NCBI GenBank assembly: GCA_017427885.1
Contig: JAFRRW010000004.1
Coordinates: 41,228 to 105,227 of the forward strand
Length of the DNA: 64,000 nucleotides
Direction: 5' to 3'
DNA from: Bacteroidales bacterium
GTDB lineage: Bacteria > Bacteroidota > Bacteroidia > Bacteroidales > UBA932
Below are positions 35,633 through 44,021 of the stretch, piece after piece. Each line of letters opens with the position of its first letter. Within the stretch, counting starts at the first letter, position 1. The translations under genes and the position numbers were made by a program. The notes under the pieces were generated by a model that was not told where the DNA came from, searched no databases, and saw only the letters and a program-made list of their open reading frames with translations.

Positions 35633-36982
35633 ATGGAAGGACTTATCAGCGAACAGGAAGAACGGCTGGCACAAAGATGCCTGGAACACGCCCTCTCGGC
35701 CGGGGCCGGCAAGGCGCGCGTGGTCCTGAGCAAGAACCTGACTGAACTGTACGGCACCCTGAACGGGTCCCTCGACAAGGTGAGCCGCAGTATGGACAGG
35801 GCCTTGATGTTCAACGTCTTCGCCAACGGCAGGTTCGGCAGTTTCTCCGCCAACAGGCTCGAAGAGAAAGAACTGTTCCCCTTCATAGAAAAGGCCGTCA
35901 GGACGGTGGAAATGCTTGCCGAAGACCCCTGCAGGGACCTTCCCAATCCCTCAAGGACAGAAAAGGGCGCCGTGACCGGTACCGAACTTGGCCTCCTGGA
36001 CACGGTCTCCCTCACCCCTGACGACCGTCTGGGCCTCGCCCTGGATGCCGCAGCATTCGGAAAGATAGAGGACGCACGCTTCAAGGTCATCTCCGAGGAA
36101 GGGGAATATTCCGACACGGTGGGAGACACCCTCCTGCTGGATTCCAACGGCCTGCGGTGCCGTCACAGCGAGACCTCCTTCGACTACGCCGTCGAAACGA
36201 CGATAGAAGACGTCAGGGGCAACAGGATCGCCGGCTACTGGTGGGATTCCGCCCCGAGGCTGGAAAACCTGGACATCAAATCCTGCGGCTTCAAGGCCGC
36301 GGAGAGGGCGGCTTCCCTGATAGGCCCTTCAAAGACAAGGAGCGGACCTGCGACCGTGGTGATTGACAACACCTGCGGCTCAACCCTCCTCAACCCCATC
36401 CTGACTGCCCTGAACGGCTATTCCCTCCAGCAGAAAAACTCCTTCCTCGACGGGACCCTCGGGAAAAGCATATTCTCCGGGAACCTCACAGTATCGGACA
36501 GGGGCCGCGAACCTGGCAGGCCCGGCTCCAGGCTCTTCGACAGCGAAGGCGTGGCGGTAAGGGAAGGTCCCATCATCGACAGAGGAAAGGTAAGCAAGTA
36601 TTTCATAAACACTTACATATCCAACAAGATGGGTATTCCTCCCACCGTGGACGATGCCACAAGGCCCGTCATACTGCCCGCTGGGGCTCCTGACGACGGG
36701 CCGTTCGACCTGGACCGTATAATGTCCCTTTGCGGTGACGGAATCCTCGTGACCGGATTCAACGGAGGGAACAGCAACCCCACCACGGGAGATTTCTCCT
36801 TCGGAATAGAAGGAATCCTTTTCCGCGACGGAAAACCGGTCCACCCCGTGAGGGAGATGCTGATGACGGGGAATTTCATCACCTTATGGAACAACCTGCT
36901 CTATGCCGGGAACGACCCGAGACCTTGTATGTCAAAACTTATTCCTACCTTAGCGTTCGGAAACGTGACGCTCAGCGCCTGA
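35633..36982 (+). CDS. pmbA: TldE/PmbA family peptidase subunit
   Basis: A 449-aa partner of TldD. It lacks the HExxxH zinc site, as TldE does. It has the shared fold, with FFNVFANGRFGSFSANRLEE-like N-terminal strands, LLDSNGLRCRHSETSFDYAVE, NTCGSTLLNPILTALNGYSLQ and GFNGGNSNPTTGDFSFGIEG near the C-terminus. It begins one base after the tldD stop, so the two subunits should be made together. No secretion signal; cytosolic complex. Confidence 0.94.
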   Translation: MEGLISEQEERLAQRCLEHALSAGAGKARVVLSKNLTELYGTLNGSLDKVSRSMDRALMFNVFANGRFGSFSANRLEEKELFPFIEKAVRTVEMLAEDPCRDLPNPSRTEKGAVTGTELGLLDTVSLTPDDRLGLALDAAAFGKIEDARFKVISEEGEYSDTVGDTLLLDSNGLRCRHSETSFDYAVETTIEDVRGNRIAGYWWDSAPRLENLDIKSCGFKAAERAASLIGPSKTRSGPATVVIDNTCGSTLLNPILTALNGYSLQQKNSFLDGTLGKSIFSGNLTVSDRGREPGRPGSRLFDSEGVAVREGPIIDRGKVSKYFINTYISNKMGIPPTVDDATRPVILPAGAPDDGPFDLDRIMSLCGDGILVTGFNGGNSNPTTGDFSFGIEGILFRDGKPVHPVREMLMTGNFITLWNNLLYAGNDPRPCMSKLIPTLAFGNVTLSA

Positions 36983-37001
36983 TTATTACTGATTTTTAGA
37001 T

Positions 37002-37598
37002 ATGAAAGTAGAAAAAGACAAAGTGGTAGGCCTGACCTACGAACTGACTGTCGACGGAAAGATCGCCGACCGCGCCACCGAGGAAAGGCCCCTCGAATAC
37101 ATACACGGCAACCATATGCTCCTTCCCAAGTTCGAAGCAGAGGTGGAAGGGCTTGAGAAAGGCGGGGAATTCGCCTTCACCCTCTCCCCCGCCGAAGGAT
37201 ACGGAGAATACAATCCCTCGATGGTCTTCAACCTCCCTATGGAATCCTTCATGATCGAGGGAAGGATACCCGAAGGCCTTCTGGTGGAAGGCAGGGTCAT
37301 TCCGATGCTGGATTCCAACGGACACGTGATGCAGGGTACTGTGAGGGGATTCGAGGGAGACCGGGTGAAGATGGATTTCAACCACCCCATGGCCGGAAAG
37401 ACGCTGAATTTCACGGGTAAGGTCGTCGCTGTGCGCGACGCCACCGAGAAAGAACTAACCGAAGGCCTGCACGGAGAATACCTGCCCCCCGAGAAGCATC
37501 ACCACCGCTGCGGAAAGAAAGGCCACGGCGAGGGGGAATGCTGCAAGGACAAGGGAGACTGTCACGAGGGTGAAGGTTGCTGCCACGACAAGGAATAG
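37002..37598 (+). CDS. SlyD-like FKBP-type peptidyl-prolyl isomerase and metallochaperone
   Basis: A 198-aa cytosolic folding helper. The FKBP part shows VVGLTYELTVDGKIAD, PLEYIHGNHMLLPKFEAEVEG and FTLSPAEGYGEYNPSMV, then the insert-in-flap domain. The last 35 residues are rich in His and Cys (EKHHHRCGKKGHGEGECCKD and onward), as in SlyD, which binds nickel and feeds hydrogenase maturation in E. coli. It sits 19 nt after pmbA and abuts the next gene with no gap. Confidence 0.93.
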   Translation: MKVEKDKVVGLTYELTVDGKIADRATEERPLEYIHGNHMLLPKFEAEVEGLEKGGEFAFTLSPAEGYGEYNPSMVFNLPMESFMIEGRIPEGLLVEGRVIPMLDSNGHVMQGTVRGFEGDRVKMDFNHPMAGKTLNFTGKVVAVRDATEKELTEGLHGEYLPPEKHHHRCGKKGHGEGECCKDKGDCHEGEGCCHDKE

Positions 37599-38615
37599 AT
37601 GAAGGTCGCCATAGTCATACTCAACTGGAACACGAAGGATTACCTTTCCAGGTTCCTGCCCGGCCTGCTCAAGGAGGCGGACGGGATGGGGGAAGTCATC
37701 GTAGCCGACAGCGGTTCCGACGACGGCTCCCTTGAGATGATGGCGGAAAAATTCCCTTCGGTCAGGACGATCCCTCTCGGAAAGAACTACGGTTTCACCG
37801 GAGGATACAACAGGGCCCTGGCCACCCTGGATGGAGAAGGTTTCGAGTATTATCTCCTGATAAACAGTGACATCGAAGTTCCTGAAGGTTTCCTTGAACC
37901 CCTCGTCGAATGGATGGATTCCCATCCGGAATGCGGGGCCTGCGGACCCAAACTCAAGTCGTTCAGGGACCGCTCGTCCTTCGAATACGCCGGGGCCGCC
38001 GGCGGCCTTATGGACAGGAACGGCTATCCGTTCTGCAGGGGCCGTGTCCTGAGGAAAGTGGAGAAGGACGAAGGGCAGTACGACACCCCGAAGGATGTTT
38101 TATGGGTTTCCGGGGCCTGCCTTCTCACCAGGGCTTCCCTCTGGAAGGAATTCGGAGGCCTCGATGACAGATTCTTCGCTCATTTCGAGGAAATAGACTA
38201 TTGCTGGAGGCTCCAGAGGGCCGGACACAAGGTGACTGTGGTTCCCCGCTCCGAAGTGTTCCACATCGGCGGAGGGACCCTCCCCCAGGACTCCCCCCGC
38301 AAACTGAAATTGAACTATCGCAACAACCTCCTTGCGATGCAGAACAACCTCCCCGGCACCGTAGGACGCACCGCGGCGAAAAGGACTGTCCGCAGAAGGA
38401 TGATACTGGACGGGTTTTCTGCCCTGGTCTATCTCCTTTCGCTGAAATTCGACTGTTTCAAAGCGGTCTATCAGGCCCACAGGGAATTCCGTTCCCTCGG
38501 CAGATGGCCCGAAGAATCGATGGTCAGCAGGATCAAGGGACTGTGTCCCATAGACCTCATCCCCCTGGCCACCTTCAGGAAGAGGAAATTGTTTGACTTT
38601 TTACATAATTTTTAG
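37599..38615 (+). CDS. Glycosyltransferase family 2
   Basis: A 338-aa GT-A enzyme. AIVILNWNTKDYLSRFLPGL, VIVADSGSDDGSLEMM, LGKNYGFTGGYNRAL and YLLINSDIEVP carry the nucleotide-sugar and metal site; FFAHFEEIDYCWRLQRAGH has the ED-x-D-x-x-x-R/W-type catalytic block. It resembles rhamnosyltransferase-like WcaA/RfbF members. The start directly follows the slyD stop. It is far from the main polysaccharide operon, so the acceptor is unknown. Confidence 0.9.
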   Translation: MKVAIVILNWNTKDYLSRFLPGLLKEADGMGEVIVADSGSDDGSLEMMAEKFPSVRTIPLGKNYGFTGGYNRALATLDGEGFEYYLLINSDIEVPEGFLEPLVEWMDSHPECGACGPKLKSFRDRSSFEYAGAAGGLMDRNGYPFCRGRVLRKVEKDEGQYDTPKDVLWVSGACLLTRASLWKEFGGLDDRFFAHFEEIDYCWRLQRAGHKVTVVPRSEVFHIGGGTLPQDSPRKLKLNYRNNLLAMQNNLPGTVGRTAAKRTVRRRMILDGFSALVYLLSLKFDCFKAVYQAHREFRSLGRWPEESMVSRIKGLCPIDLIPLATFRKRKLFDFLHNF

Positions 38616-38618
38616 ATT

Positions 38619-39977
38619 ATGAAAATAATAATAGAAGGCGCAGGGGAAATCGGATCCCACCTGGCAAAGATGCTGAGCCTGGAATCCAACGACATCGCAG
38701 TCATCGACCCCGATGCCAAAAGGCTGGAAAAACTGAGGCATTCGGCCGACGTTGTGACCATCCAGGGGTTCTACTCCTCCATCAAGTCCCTCAAGGAAGC
38801 CGGCGTCGCAGACTGCGACCTCTTCATCGCCGTCAATCCGGGGGTGTCGCAGGACGTCAACATAGTCAGCGCCCTCCTCGCGAGGAACCTCGGTGCCGCG
38901 AAAGTTACGGCCAGGATAGATGACGAAGAATATCTCACCGCCGAGAACAAACTCATCTTCAAGCAGATGGGCATCGAACTGATGTTCTATCCCGAGAAAA
39001 TCGCAGCCGACGAGATCGTCGACCTTCTCAAGCACACGTCAGCCACCGAGAATATGGATTTCGGCAGGGGCAAACTCCAGATTTCAGTGTTCAAGCTGGA
39101 AGAGAACTCCCCGCTCCTGGATATGAAACTCGCCGAATTCGCCGCCGTCGCCTCCCACGACGACCTCCAGTTCAGGGTGATCGCCGTCAACAGGGAAGGA
39201 GAGACCATCATCCCGAAACCTGACTACAAGTTCAGATACCACGACCTGGTGTTCATCATCTCCAAGAGGGAAGGAATGGCGGAGATAATGAGATTCCTCG
39301 GCAAGGACAACATCGAGGTCGGGAACGCCATAATCCTCGGAGGTTCCGATATGGGCAGGATCACCGCCAGCCTTCTCGCCCGCCAACTCGACATCGTGAA
39401 GATTCTCGAGAAGGACAAGGACAAATGCCGTGAACTCAGCGAGAGGCTTGGCAAAGAAGTGGTGGTGGTGAACGCTGACGGCAAGAACACCGACATCCTC
39501 ATCGAAGAAGGCATCCGCAACTGCGACGCCTTCCTGGCCCTCACCTCCAACGACGAAGCCAACATCCTCTCCTGCGTGGTGGCTAAGAAATTCGGGGTTG
39601 GAAGGACCATCGCAGAAGTCGAGAACCTCGAATACATCCGCTTCGCCGAAGAGATGGGCGTGGACGCCGTCATCAACAAGAAACTCCTCACGGCCGGCAG
39701 GATCTTCAGATACACCCTCAGCGGCAAGGCCAGGATGATAAAGTATATGAGCGGAACCGATGCGGAAGTCCTTGAGTACACAGCCGCTCCCGGTTCCGGA
39801 ATCACCAAGGCTCCGCTCAAGGACATCGACTTCCCCGAAAACGCCATCATCGGCGGAGTCATCCGGGGCAGCGACTCCTTCATAGCGATAGGTAGCACGA
39901 AGATCGAAGCCTACGACAGGGTGGCCGTATTCGCCCTTTCAGAATCGGTGAAAGCTGTGGACAAGCTCTTCAAATAG
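38619..39977 (+). CDS. trkA: Trk potassium uptake regulator TrkA
   Basis: A 452-aa cytosolic gating subunit with two RCK units. The first Rossmann site is IIIEGAGEIGSHLAKML with acidic end VIDPD; the second is IILGGSDMGRITASLLA with ILEKDKDKC. TrkA-C domains follow each (ISVFKLEENSPLLDMKLAE; EYTAAPGSGITKAPLKDI). It binds NAD(H) or ATP and controls the TrkH channel, whose gene is not in this window. It lies 3 nt after the GT2 gene and 2 nt before the ABC-F gene. Confidence 0.96.
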   Translation: MKIIIEGAGEIGSHLAKMLSLESNDIAVIDPDAKRLEKLRHSADVVTIQGFYSSIKSLKEAGVADCDLFIAVNPGVSQDVNIVSALLARNLGAAKVTARIDDEEYLTAENKLIFKQMGIELMFYPEKIAADEIVDLLKHTSATENMDFGRGKLQISVFKLEENSPLLDMKLAEFAAVASHDDLQFRVIAVNREGETIIPKPDYKFRYHDLVFIISKREGMAEIMRFLGKDNIEVGNAIILGGSDMGRITASLLARQLDIVKILEKDKDKCRELSERLGKEVVVVNADGKNTDILIEEGIRNCDAFLALTSNDEANILSCVVAKKFGVGRTIAEVENLEYIRFAEEMGVDAVINKKLLTAGRIFRYTLSGKARMIKYMSGTDAEVLEYTAAPGSGITKAPLKDIDFPENAIIGGVIRGSDSFIAIGSTKIEAYDRVAVFALSESVKAVDKLFK

Positions 39978-39979
39978 AC

Positions 39980-41779
39980 ATGCCCAGCTATCTCCAGATA
40001 GAGAACATATCCAAATCCTACGGCCCCAAGGTCCTCTTCGAACACATCGGATTCAACGTCAACGAAGGGGACAAGATCGCCCTCATAGCCCCCAACGGAA
40101 CCGGCAAGACCAGCCTGATGCGGATCCTTGCCGGGAAGGACAAGAGTGACTCCGGAGGCAAAATCCTGTTCCTCAAGGACATAAGGATCGCCTTCCTGGA
40201 GCAGGACTACGGTTTCGACCCCGAAGCTACAGTCTTCGACCAGGTGATGAACGACAGCCGGCAATGGACGCGTGACCTGGACGAGGACGGTGTCAGGGAG
40301 TATGCCACGAGAGTAAGGAAATTCCTGGGCGGTTTCGGGCTGCAGGATCCTTCGCGCAAGATGGGCTCCCTCTCCGGAGGGGAGGTGAAAAGAGTCGCCC
40401 TCGCCGGCATCCTCGCCTCAGAGGCCGACTTCCTCATAATGGACGAGCCCACAAACCACCTGGACATCGACGCAATAGAATTCCTGGAAGGATACCTCTC
40501 CCGTTCCCGCTGCACCCTGTTCATGGTCACCCACGACAGGTATTTCCTCGACAGGGTCTGCAACATCGTGATGGAACTCGACCACGGGGCCGTATATACC
40601 TACAGGGGAGATTATGAGAACTATCTGGAAAAGAGGCAGGAAAGGATTGACAATTATGACGCCCGTACGGAAAAGGTGAGGAATGTCCTCAGGAGAGAAC
40701 TCGAATGGATGAGGAGCACCCCCTGTGCCAGGAGCGGGAAGGCAAAATACAGGAAAGAGGCCTTCTATGCATTGAAGGACAGGGCGGAAGCAGTATACAG
40801 GACCGCCCGGGTGGATATGGGAGAGATCGGCGGCGCATCGAGGCTGGGCACCAAGATCATCAACTGCAAGGACGTGAGCCTCAGTTACGGAGACCGCTGC
40901 CTGCTCAGCCATTTCACCTACAATTTCCAGAGATATGAAAAAGTCGGGATAGTAGGTCGGAACGGAGCCGGCAAGACTTCCTTCGTCAACCTGCTGACCG
41001 GGGACCTGCTGGGCGGGACCGTTTCCGGTACCGTTGACAGGGGCGAATCCCTCAAAATAGGCTATTACCGCCAGGAAGGAATGGCTTTCGACGAAGACCA
41101 GACCGTCCTTGAAACCGTCAACGACACCTCCCTCCTCTCCCAGTTCCTCTTCAACCACGACATGCTGAACAACAAGGTCTCAACCTTGTCCGGAGGGGAA
41201 AGACGCAGGCTCTATCTCCTGACCATCCTCCGGGAACGTCCCAACCTGCTGATACTCGACGAGCCCACCAACGACCTCGACATCGTCACCCTTGACATTC
41301 TCGAAGAATACCTGACCGATTTCAAGGGAACCCTGGTCATCATCTCCCACGACCGCCATTTCCTCGACAGGCTCACCGACCACCTCCTCGTCTTCCCCGG
41401 AGACGGGACGGTCAAGGACTTCATAGGGAAATTCAGCGAATGGAGGGCCTACGTCAAGGCCCTGGAGGCCGGCAAACGCAATCTGGCAAAGGAAGAAGGA
41501 AAGGCCCGCAAGGCCTCCCCCGCCCCAGCACCAATCCCTGCTCCCGGGAAAGACAGGAAACGCCTTACCTTCAAGGAAAAACGCGAGCTCGAGCAGATGG
41601 AAGCCGACATCGAAGCCTACACCCGCGAAAAACAGCAGTTGGAATCCGACCTCAACTCCGGCGCTCTCCCCTACGACGCCCTCCAATCCACCTCCTCCCG
41701 CCTCGCCGAACTCACCTCCCTCCTGGAAACCGCCGAAAACCGCTGGCTGGAGCTGAAGATGGTGGAGGAGAACAACTAA
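39980..41779 (+). CDS. ABC-F family ATPase (Uup-like)
   Basis: A 599-aa soluble protein with two ABC domains and no membrane part. First domain: Walker A APNGTGKTSLMRI, signature LSGGEVKRVALAGIL, Walker B ADFLIMDEPTNHLD. Second: GRNGAGKTSFVNLL, LSGGERRRLYLLTIL, LLILDEPTNDLD. The inter-domain linker (about 230-290) and a C-terminal coiled coil (ELEQMEADIEAYTREKQQLE) match Uup. Family members act on ribosomes or in genome stability. It ends the plus-strand operon. The nearby Ala/Pro-rich stretch before the coiled coil is a flexible linker. Confidence 0.94.
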   Translation: MPSYLQIENISKSYGPKVLFEHIGFNVNEGDKIALIAPNGTGKTSLMRILAGKDKSDSGGKILFLKDIRIAFLEQDYGFDPEATVFDQVMNDSRQWTRDLDEDGVREYATRVRKFLGGFGLQDPSRKMGSLSGGEVKRVALAGILASEADFLIMDEPTNHLDIDAIEFLEGYLSRSRCTLFMVTHDRYFLDRVCNIVMELDHGAVYTYRGDYENYLEKRQERIDNYDARTEKVRNVLRRELEWMRSTPCARSGKAKYRKEAFYALKDRAEAVYRTARVDMGEIGGASRLGTKIINCKDVSLSYGDRCLLSHFTYNFQRYEKVGIVGRNGAGKTSFVNLLTGDLLGGTVSGTVDRGESLKIGYYRQEGMAFDEDQTVLETVNDTSLLSQFLFNHDMLNNKVSTLSGGERRRLYLLTILRERPNLLILDEPTNDLDIVTLDILEEYLTDFKGTLVIISHDRHFLDRLTDHLLVFPGDGTVKDFIGKFSEWRAYVKALEAGKRNLAKEEGKARKASPAPAPIPAPGKDRKRLTFKEKRELEQMEADIEAYTREKQQLESDLNSGALPYDALQSTSSRLAELTSLLETAENRWLELKMVEENN

Positions 41780-41816
41780 TTGGATTTATCCGGCCCCGTC
41801 CCGGGGCGTAGATCCA

Positions 41817-41890
41817 CGGAGGAGACATCCCCATAAGCGAGCATTGCGGCGTCAGCCGTGTATCTGCGAGCGATGGGAATGTCTCCTCCG
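41817..41890. repeat. Arm-enclosed element R4 between convergent genes
   Basis: An 18-bp inverted repeat (CGGAGGAGACATCCCCAT at 41817-41834; complement at 41873-41890, one mismatch) encloses 38 nt. Inside are a hairpin CGGC-GTCA-GCCG (41847-41858) and direct repeats of GCGAGC near both ends. A small GCCCC/GGGGC hairpin (41793-41807) precedes it. It occupies the gap between the ABC-F and htpG stops and may act as a terminator for both, but has no T-run. The core differs from the 70-nt family apart from a short TGACGCCGC on the minus strand. Confidence 0.55.
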
Positions 41891-41912
41891 GCGAAAAACG
41901 TCCTAGGAGCGT

Positions 41913-43916
41913 CTATTTTTGCAGGTAAGCGTCGGTGACGACCTTGCGGCTGCGGGCGATGAAGTCGGCCAGGGCCTTGCCCTTGAGCATGCCATTGGCA
42001 AGGAGGGCCAGGTCGGTGAACTGACGGAGAATCTCGCTGCCACGGGCGAAGTCCTGTACCTCGTCCCTGTGGGCGTTGATTACGGCCTCACGGGCCTCGC
42101 GGGCCTTCTTCCTATCCTCCTCCGAAGCATCCTTCGGGGCCTCGGCAGGAAGCACGCCAAGGGGCTTGACAGTCGCCTTCGCCTCCTCTACCACCTTCGC
42201 CACTAGAGGATTCTCCATATTAAGGGTAATGTTGTAGGAAGCCGGCATCTCCCCATAGAAATTCATTCCGCCACCGAGTTTGCCCATATCGTGGTAACGG
42301 CGCATAAACTCATTCTGGGTGATGAGGATAGGATCCCCGTCCTCGCCCAGGTTGGCACCCTCCACATAATAGTCGTTACCCTCAGGAAGTACGGCCTTCA
42401 TCATATCGCCGAGATCCTTCCTATCGGCCTCGTTCATCTCCAGACGAATCCTCTCCTCCTTCTGGATAAGGTTGTCTATGCTGTCCGAATCAACCCTGGC
42501 GAACCGCGTGTCGGCGATTTTCTGCTCCAGGAGGTTGACGTAGTGGGCGTCCAGCTCGCAGTCCATCAGAAGCACGTCGTAACCCTTGTTCTTCGCCGCC
42601 TCGATGAAAGGATACTGGGCCTCGGTGTCCGTGGCATAGAGGAACACGACCTTCTTCTCCTTGTCGGTCTGGACAGGATCCACGGCCTTCCGGTAGTCGT
42701 CGAACGGGAAATACTTGCCGTCCGTATTCTTGAACAGGGCGAACTTCAGGGCTCTCTCGCAGAACTTCTCGTCCGTCAGCATCCCATACTCGATGAAAAG
42801 CTTGATGTTGTCCCACTTCTTCTCATAGGCCTCCCTCTCCTCCTTGAAGATCTCCTCCAGGCGGTCAGCCACTTTCTTCGTTATGTAGGTGGAGATCATC
42901 TTCACGTTACGGTCGCTCTGGAGATAGCTCCTGGACACGTTCAGCGGGATGTCCGGGGAATCGATCACTCCGTGCAGGAGGGTGAGGAAATCCGGAACTA
43001 TGTTGTCCACGTGGTCCGTGACGAACATCTGGTTGCAGTAGAGCTGGATCTTGTTGCGGTCGATGGCCATCCTTTCCTTAATCTTCGGGAAATACAGGAT
43101 TCCCGTCAGATGGAAAGGATAATCCACGTTGAGGTGGATATGGAACATAGGCTCCTCCTGGGTAGGATAGAGGTCGTGGTAGAACTTGAGATAATCCTCC
43201 TCCTTCAGGTCGGAAGGTTTCCTCTGCCACAGGGGTTCGATGGAGTTCACCACGTGGTCGGCTTCGGTATCGACGTATTTTCCGTCCTTCCACTCCTGCT
43301 CCTTGCCGAAGATGACCGGCACAGGCATGAACTTGCAGTATTTCGCAAGAAGGCTTCCTATCATCCCCCTGGTGGCATATTCCGAAGCATCGTCGTCTAA
43401 CCAGATGGAAACGGTGGTACCCCTGTCGGAACGGTCCCCCTTCTCCATCTCGTACTCAGGATTCCCCTCGCACGTCCAGCGGACCGGCTCAGAGCCCTCC
43501 TGCCAGGAAAGGCTGTCTATGGCAACCTTCTTAGCCACCATGAAGGCGGAATAGAATCCCAGGCCGAAATGGCCTATGATGTTCTGATCCTTGTATTTCT
43601 CCAGGAATTCCCCGGCCGAGGAAAATGCAATCTGGTTGATGTACCTGTCGACCTCCTCAGCGGTCATTCCTATTCCCCTGTCGGTGATTCTCAGCACCTT
43701 CTCCTTCTCGTCGAGTTCCACCTTCACGCTAAGGTCCCCAAGCTCTCCTTTGAACTCTCCGCCGGAGGCTATCGCCTGCATCTTCTTCGTAGCGTCCACG
43801 GCATTGGCCACGATCTCCCTCAGGAAAATCTCCCGGTCCGAATAAAGGAACTGCTTGATGACGGGGAAAATGTTCTCGGTAGTAACCCCTATCCTGCCTT
43901 TCTCAACATTAGCCAT
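41913..43916 (-). CDS. htpG: Molecular chaperone HtpG (Hsp90)
   Basis: A 667-aa cytosolic Hsp90. The GHKL ATP-binding N-terminus has FLREIVANAVDATKKM, ITDRGIGMTAEEVDRYINQIAFSSAG and NIIGHFGLGFYSAFMVA. The middle domain has YCNQMFVTDHVDNIVPDFL and GVIDSPDIPLNVSRSYLQ, then a C-terminal dimerisation domain. FLREIVANAVDA has Val-Ala in place of the usual Ile-Ser-Asn-Ala-Ser, as in the Bacteroidota form. A terminator for the upstream ligase gene lies just before it. Confidence 0.96.
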   Translation of the reverse strand: MANVEKGRIGVTTENIFPVIKQFLYSDREIFLREIVANAVDATKKMQAIASGGEFKGELGDLSVKVELDEKEKVLRITDRGIGMTAEEVDRYINQIAFSSAGEFLEKYKDQNIIGHFGLGFYSAFMVAKKVAIDSLSWQEGSEPVRWTCEGNPEYEMEKGDRSDRGTTVSIWLDDDASEYATRGMIGSLLAKYCKFMPVPVIFGKEQEWKDGKYVDTEADHVVNSIEPLWQRKPSDLKEEDYLKFYHDLYPTQEEPMFHIHLNVDYPFHLTGILYFPKIKERMAIDRNKIQLYCNQMFVTDHVDNIVPDFLTLLHGVIDSPDIPLNVSRSYLQSDRNVKMISTYITKKVADRLEEIFKEEREAYEKKWDNIKLFIEYGMLTDEKFCERALKFALFKNTDGKYFPFDDYRKAVDPVQTDKEKKVVFLYATDTEAQYPFIEAAKNKGYDVLLMDCELDAHYVNLLEQKIADTRFARVDSDSIDNLIQKEERIRLEMNEADRKDLGDMMKAVLPEGNDYYVEGANLGEDGDPILITQNEFMRRYHDMGKLGGGMNFYGEMPASYNITLNMENPLVAKVVEEAKATVKPLGVLPAEAPKDASEEDRKKAREAREAVINAHRDEVQDFARGSEILRQFTDLALLANGMLKGKALADFIARSRKVVTDAYLQK

Positions 43917-43947
43917 AATATGATGTATTTATATTTACAAATTAAAA

Positions 43948-43971
43948 AACCGGACCTCAAAGGGCCCGGTT
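43948..43971 (-). terminator. Intrinsic terminator of the acyl-CoA ligase gene
   Basis: On the minus strand AACCGGGCCC and GGTCCGGTT pair around a small loop, with one G-U pair, and run into six Ts. It separates the ligase gene from htpG. Confidence 0.8.
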
Positions 43972-44021
43972 CGATTCAGTCAAATAACGTTCCAACAGGT
44001 CGGACTGACAATTTGTCACGC

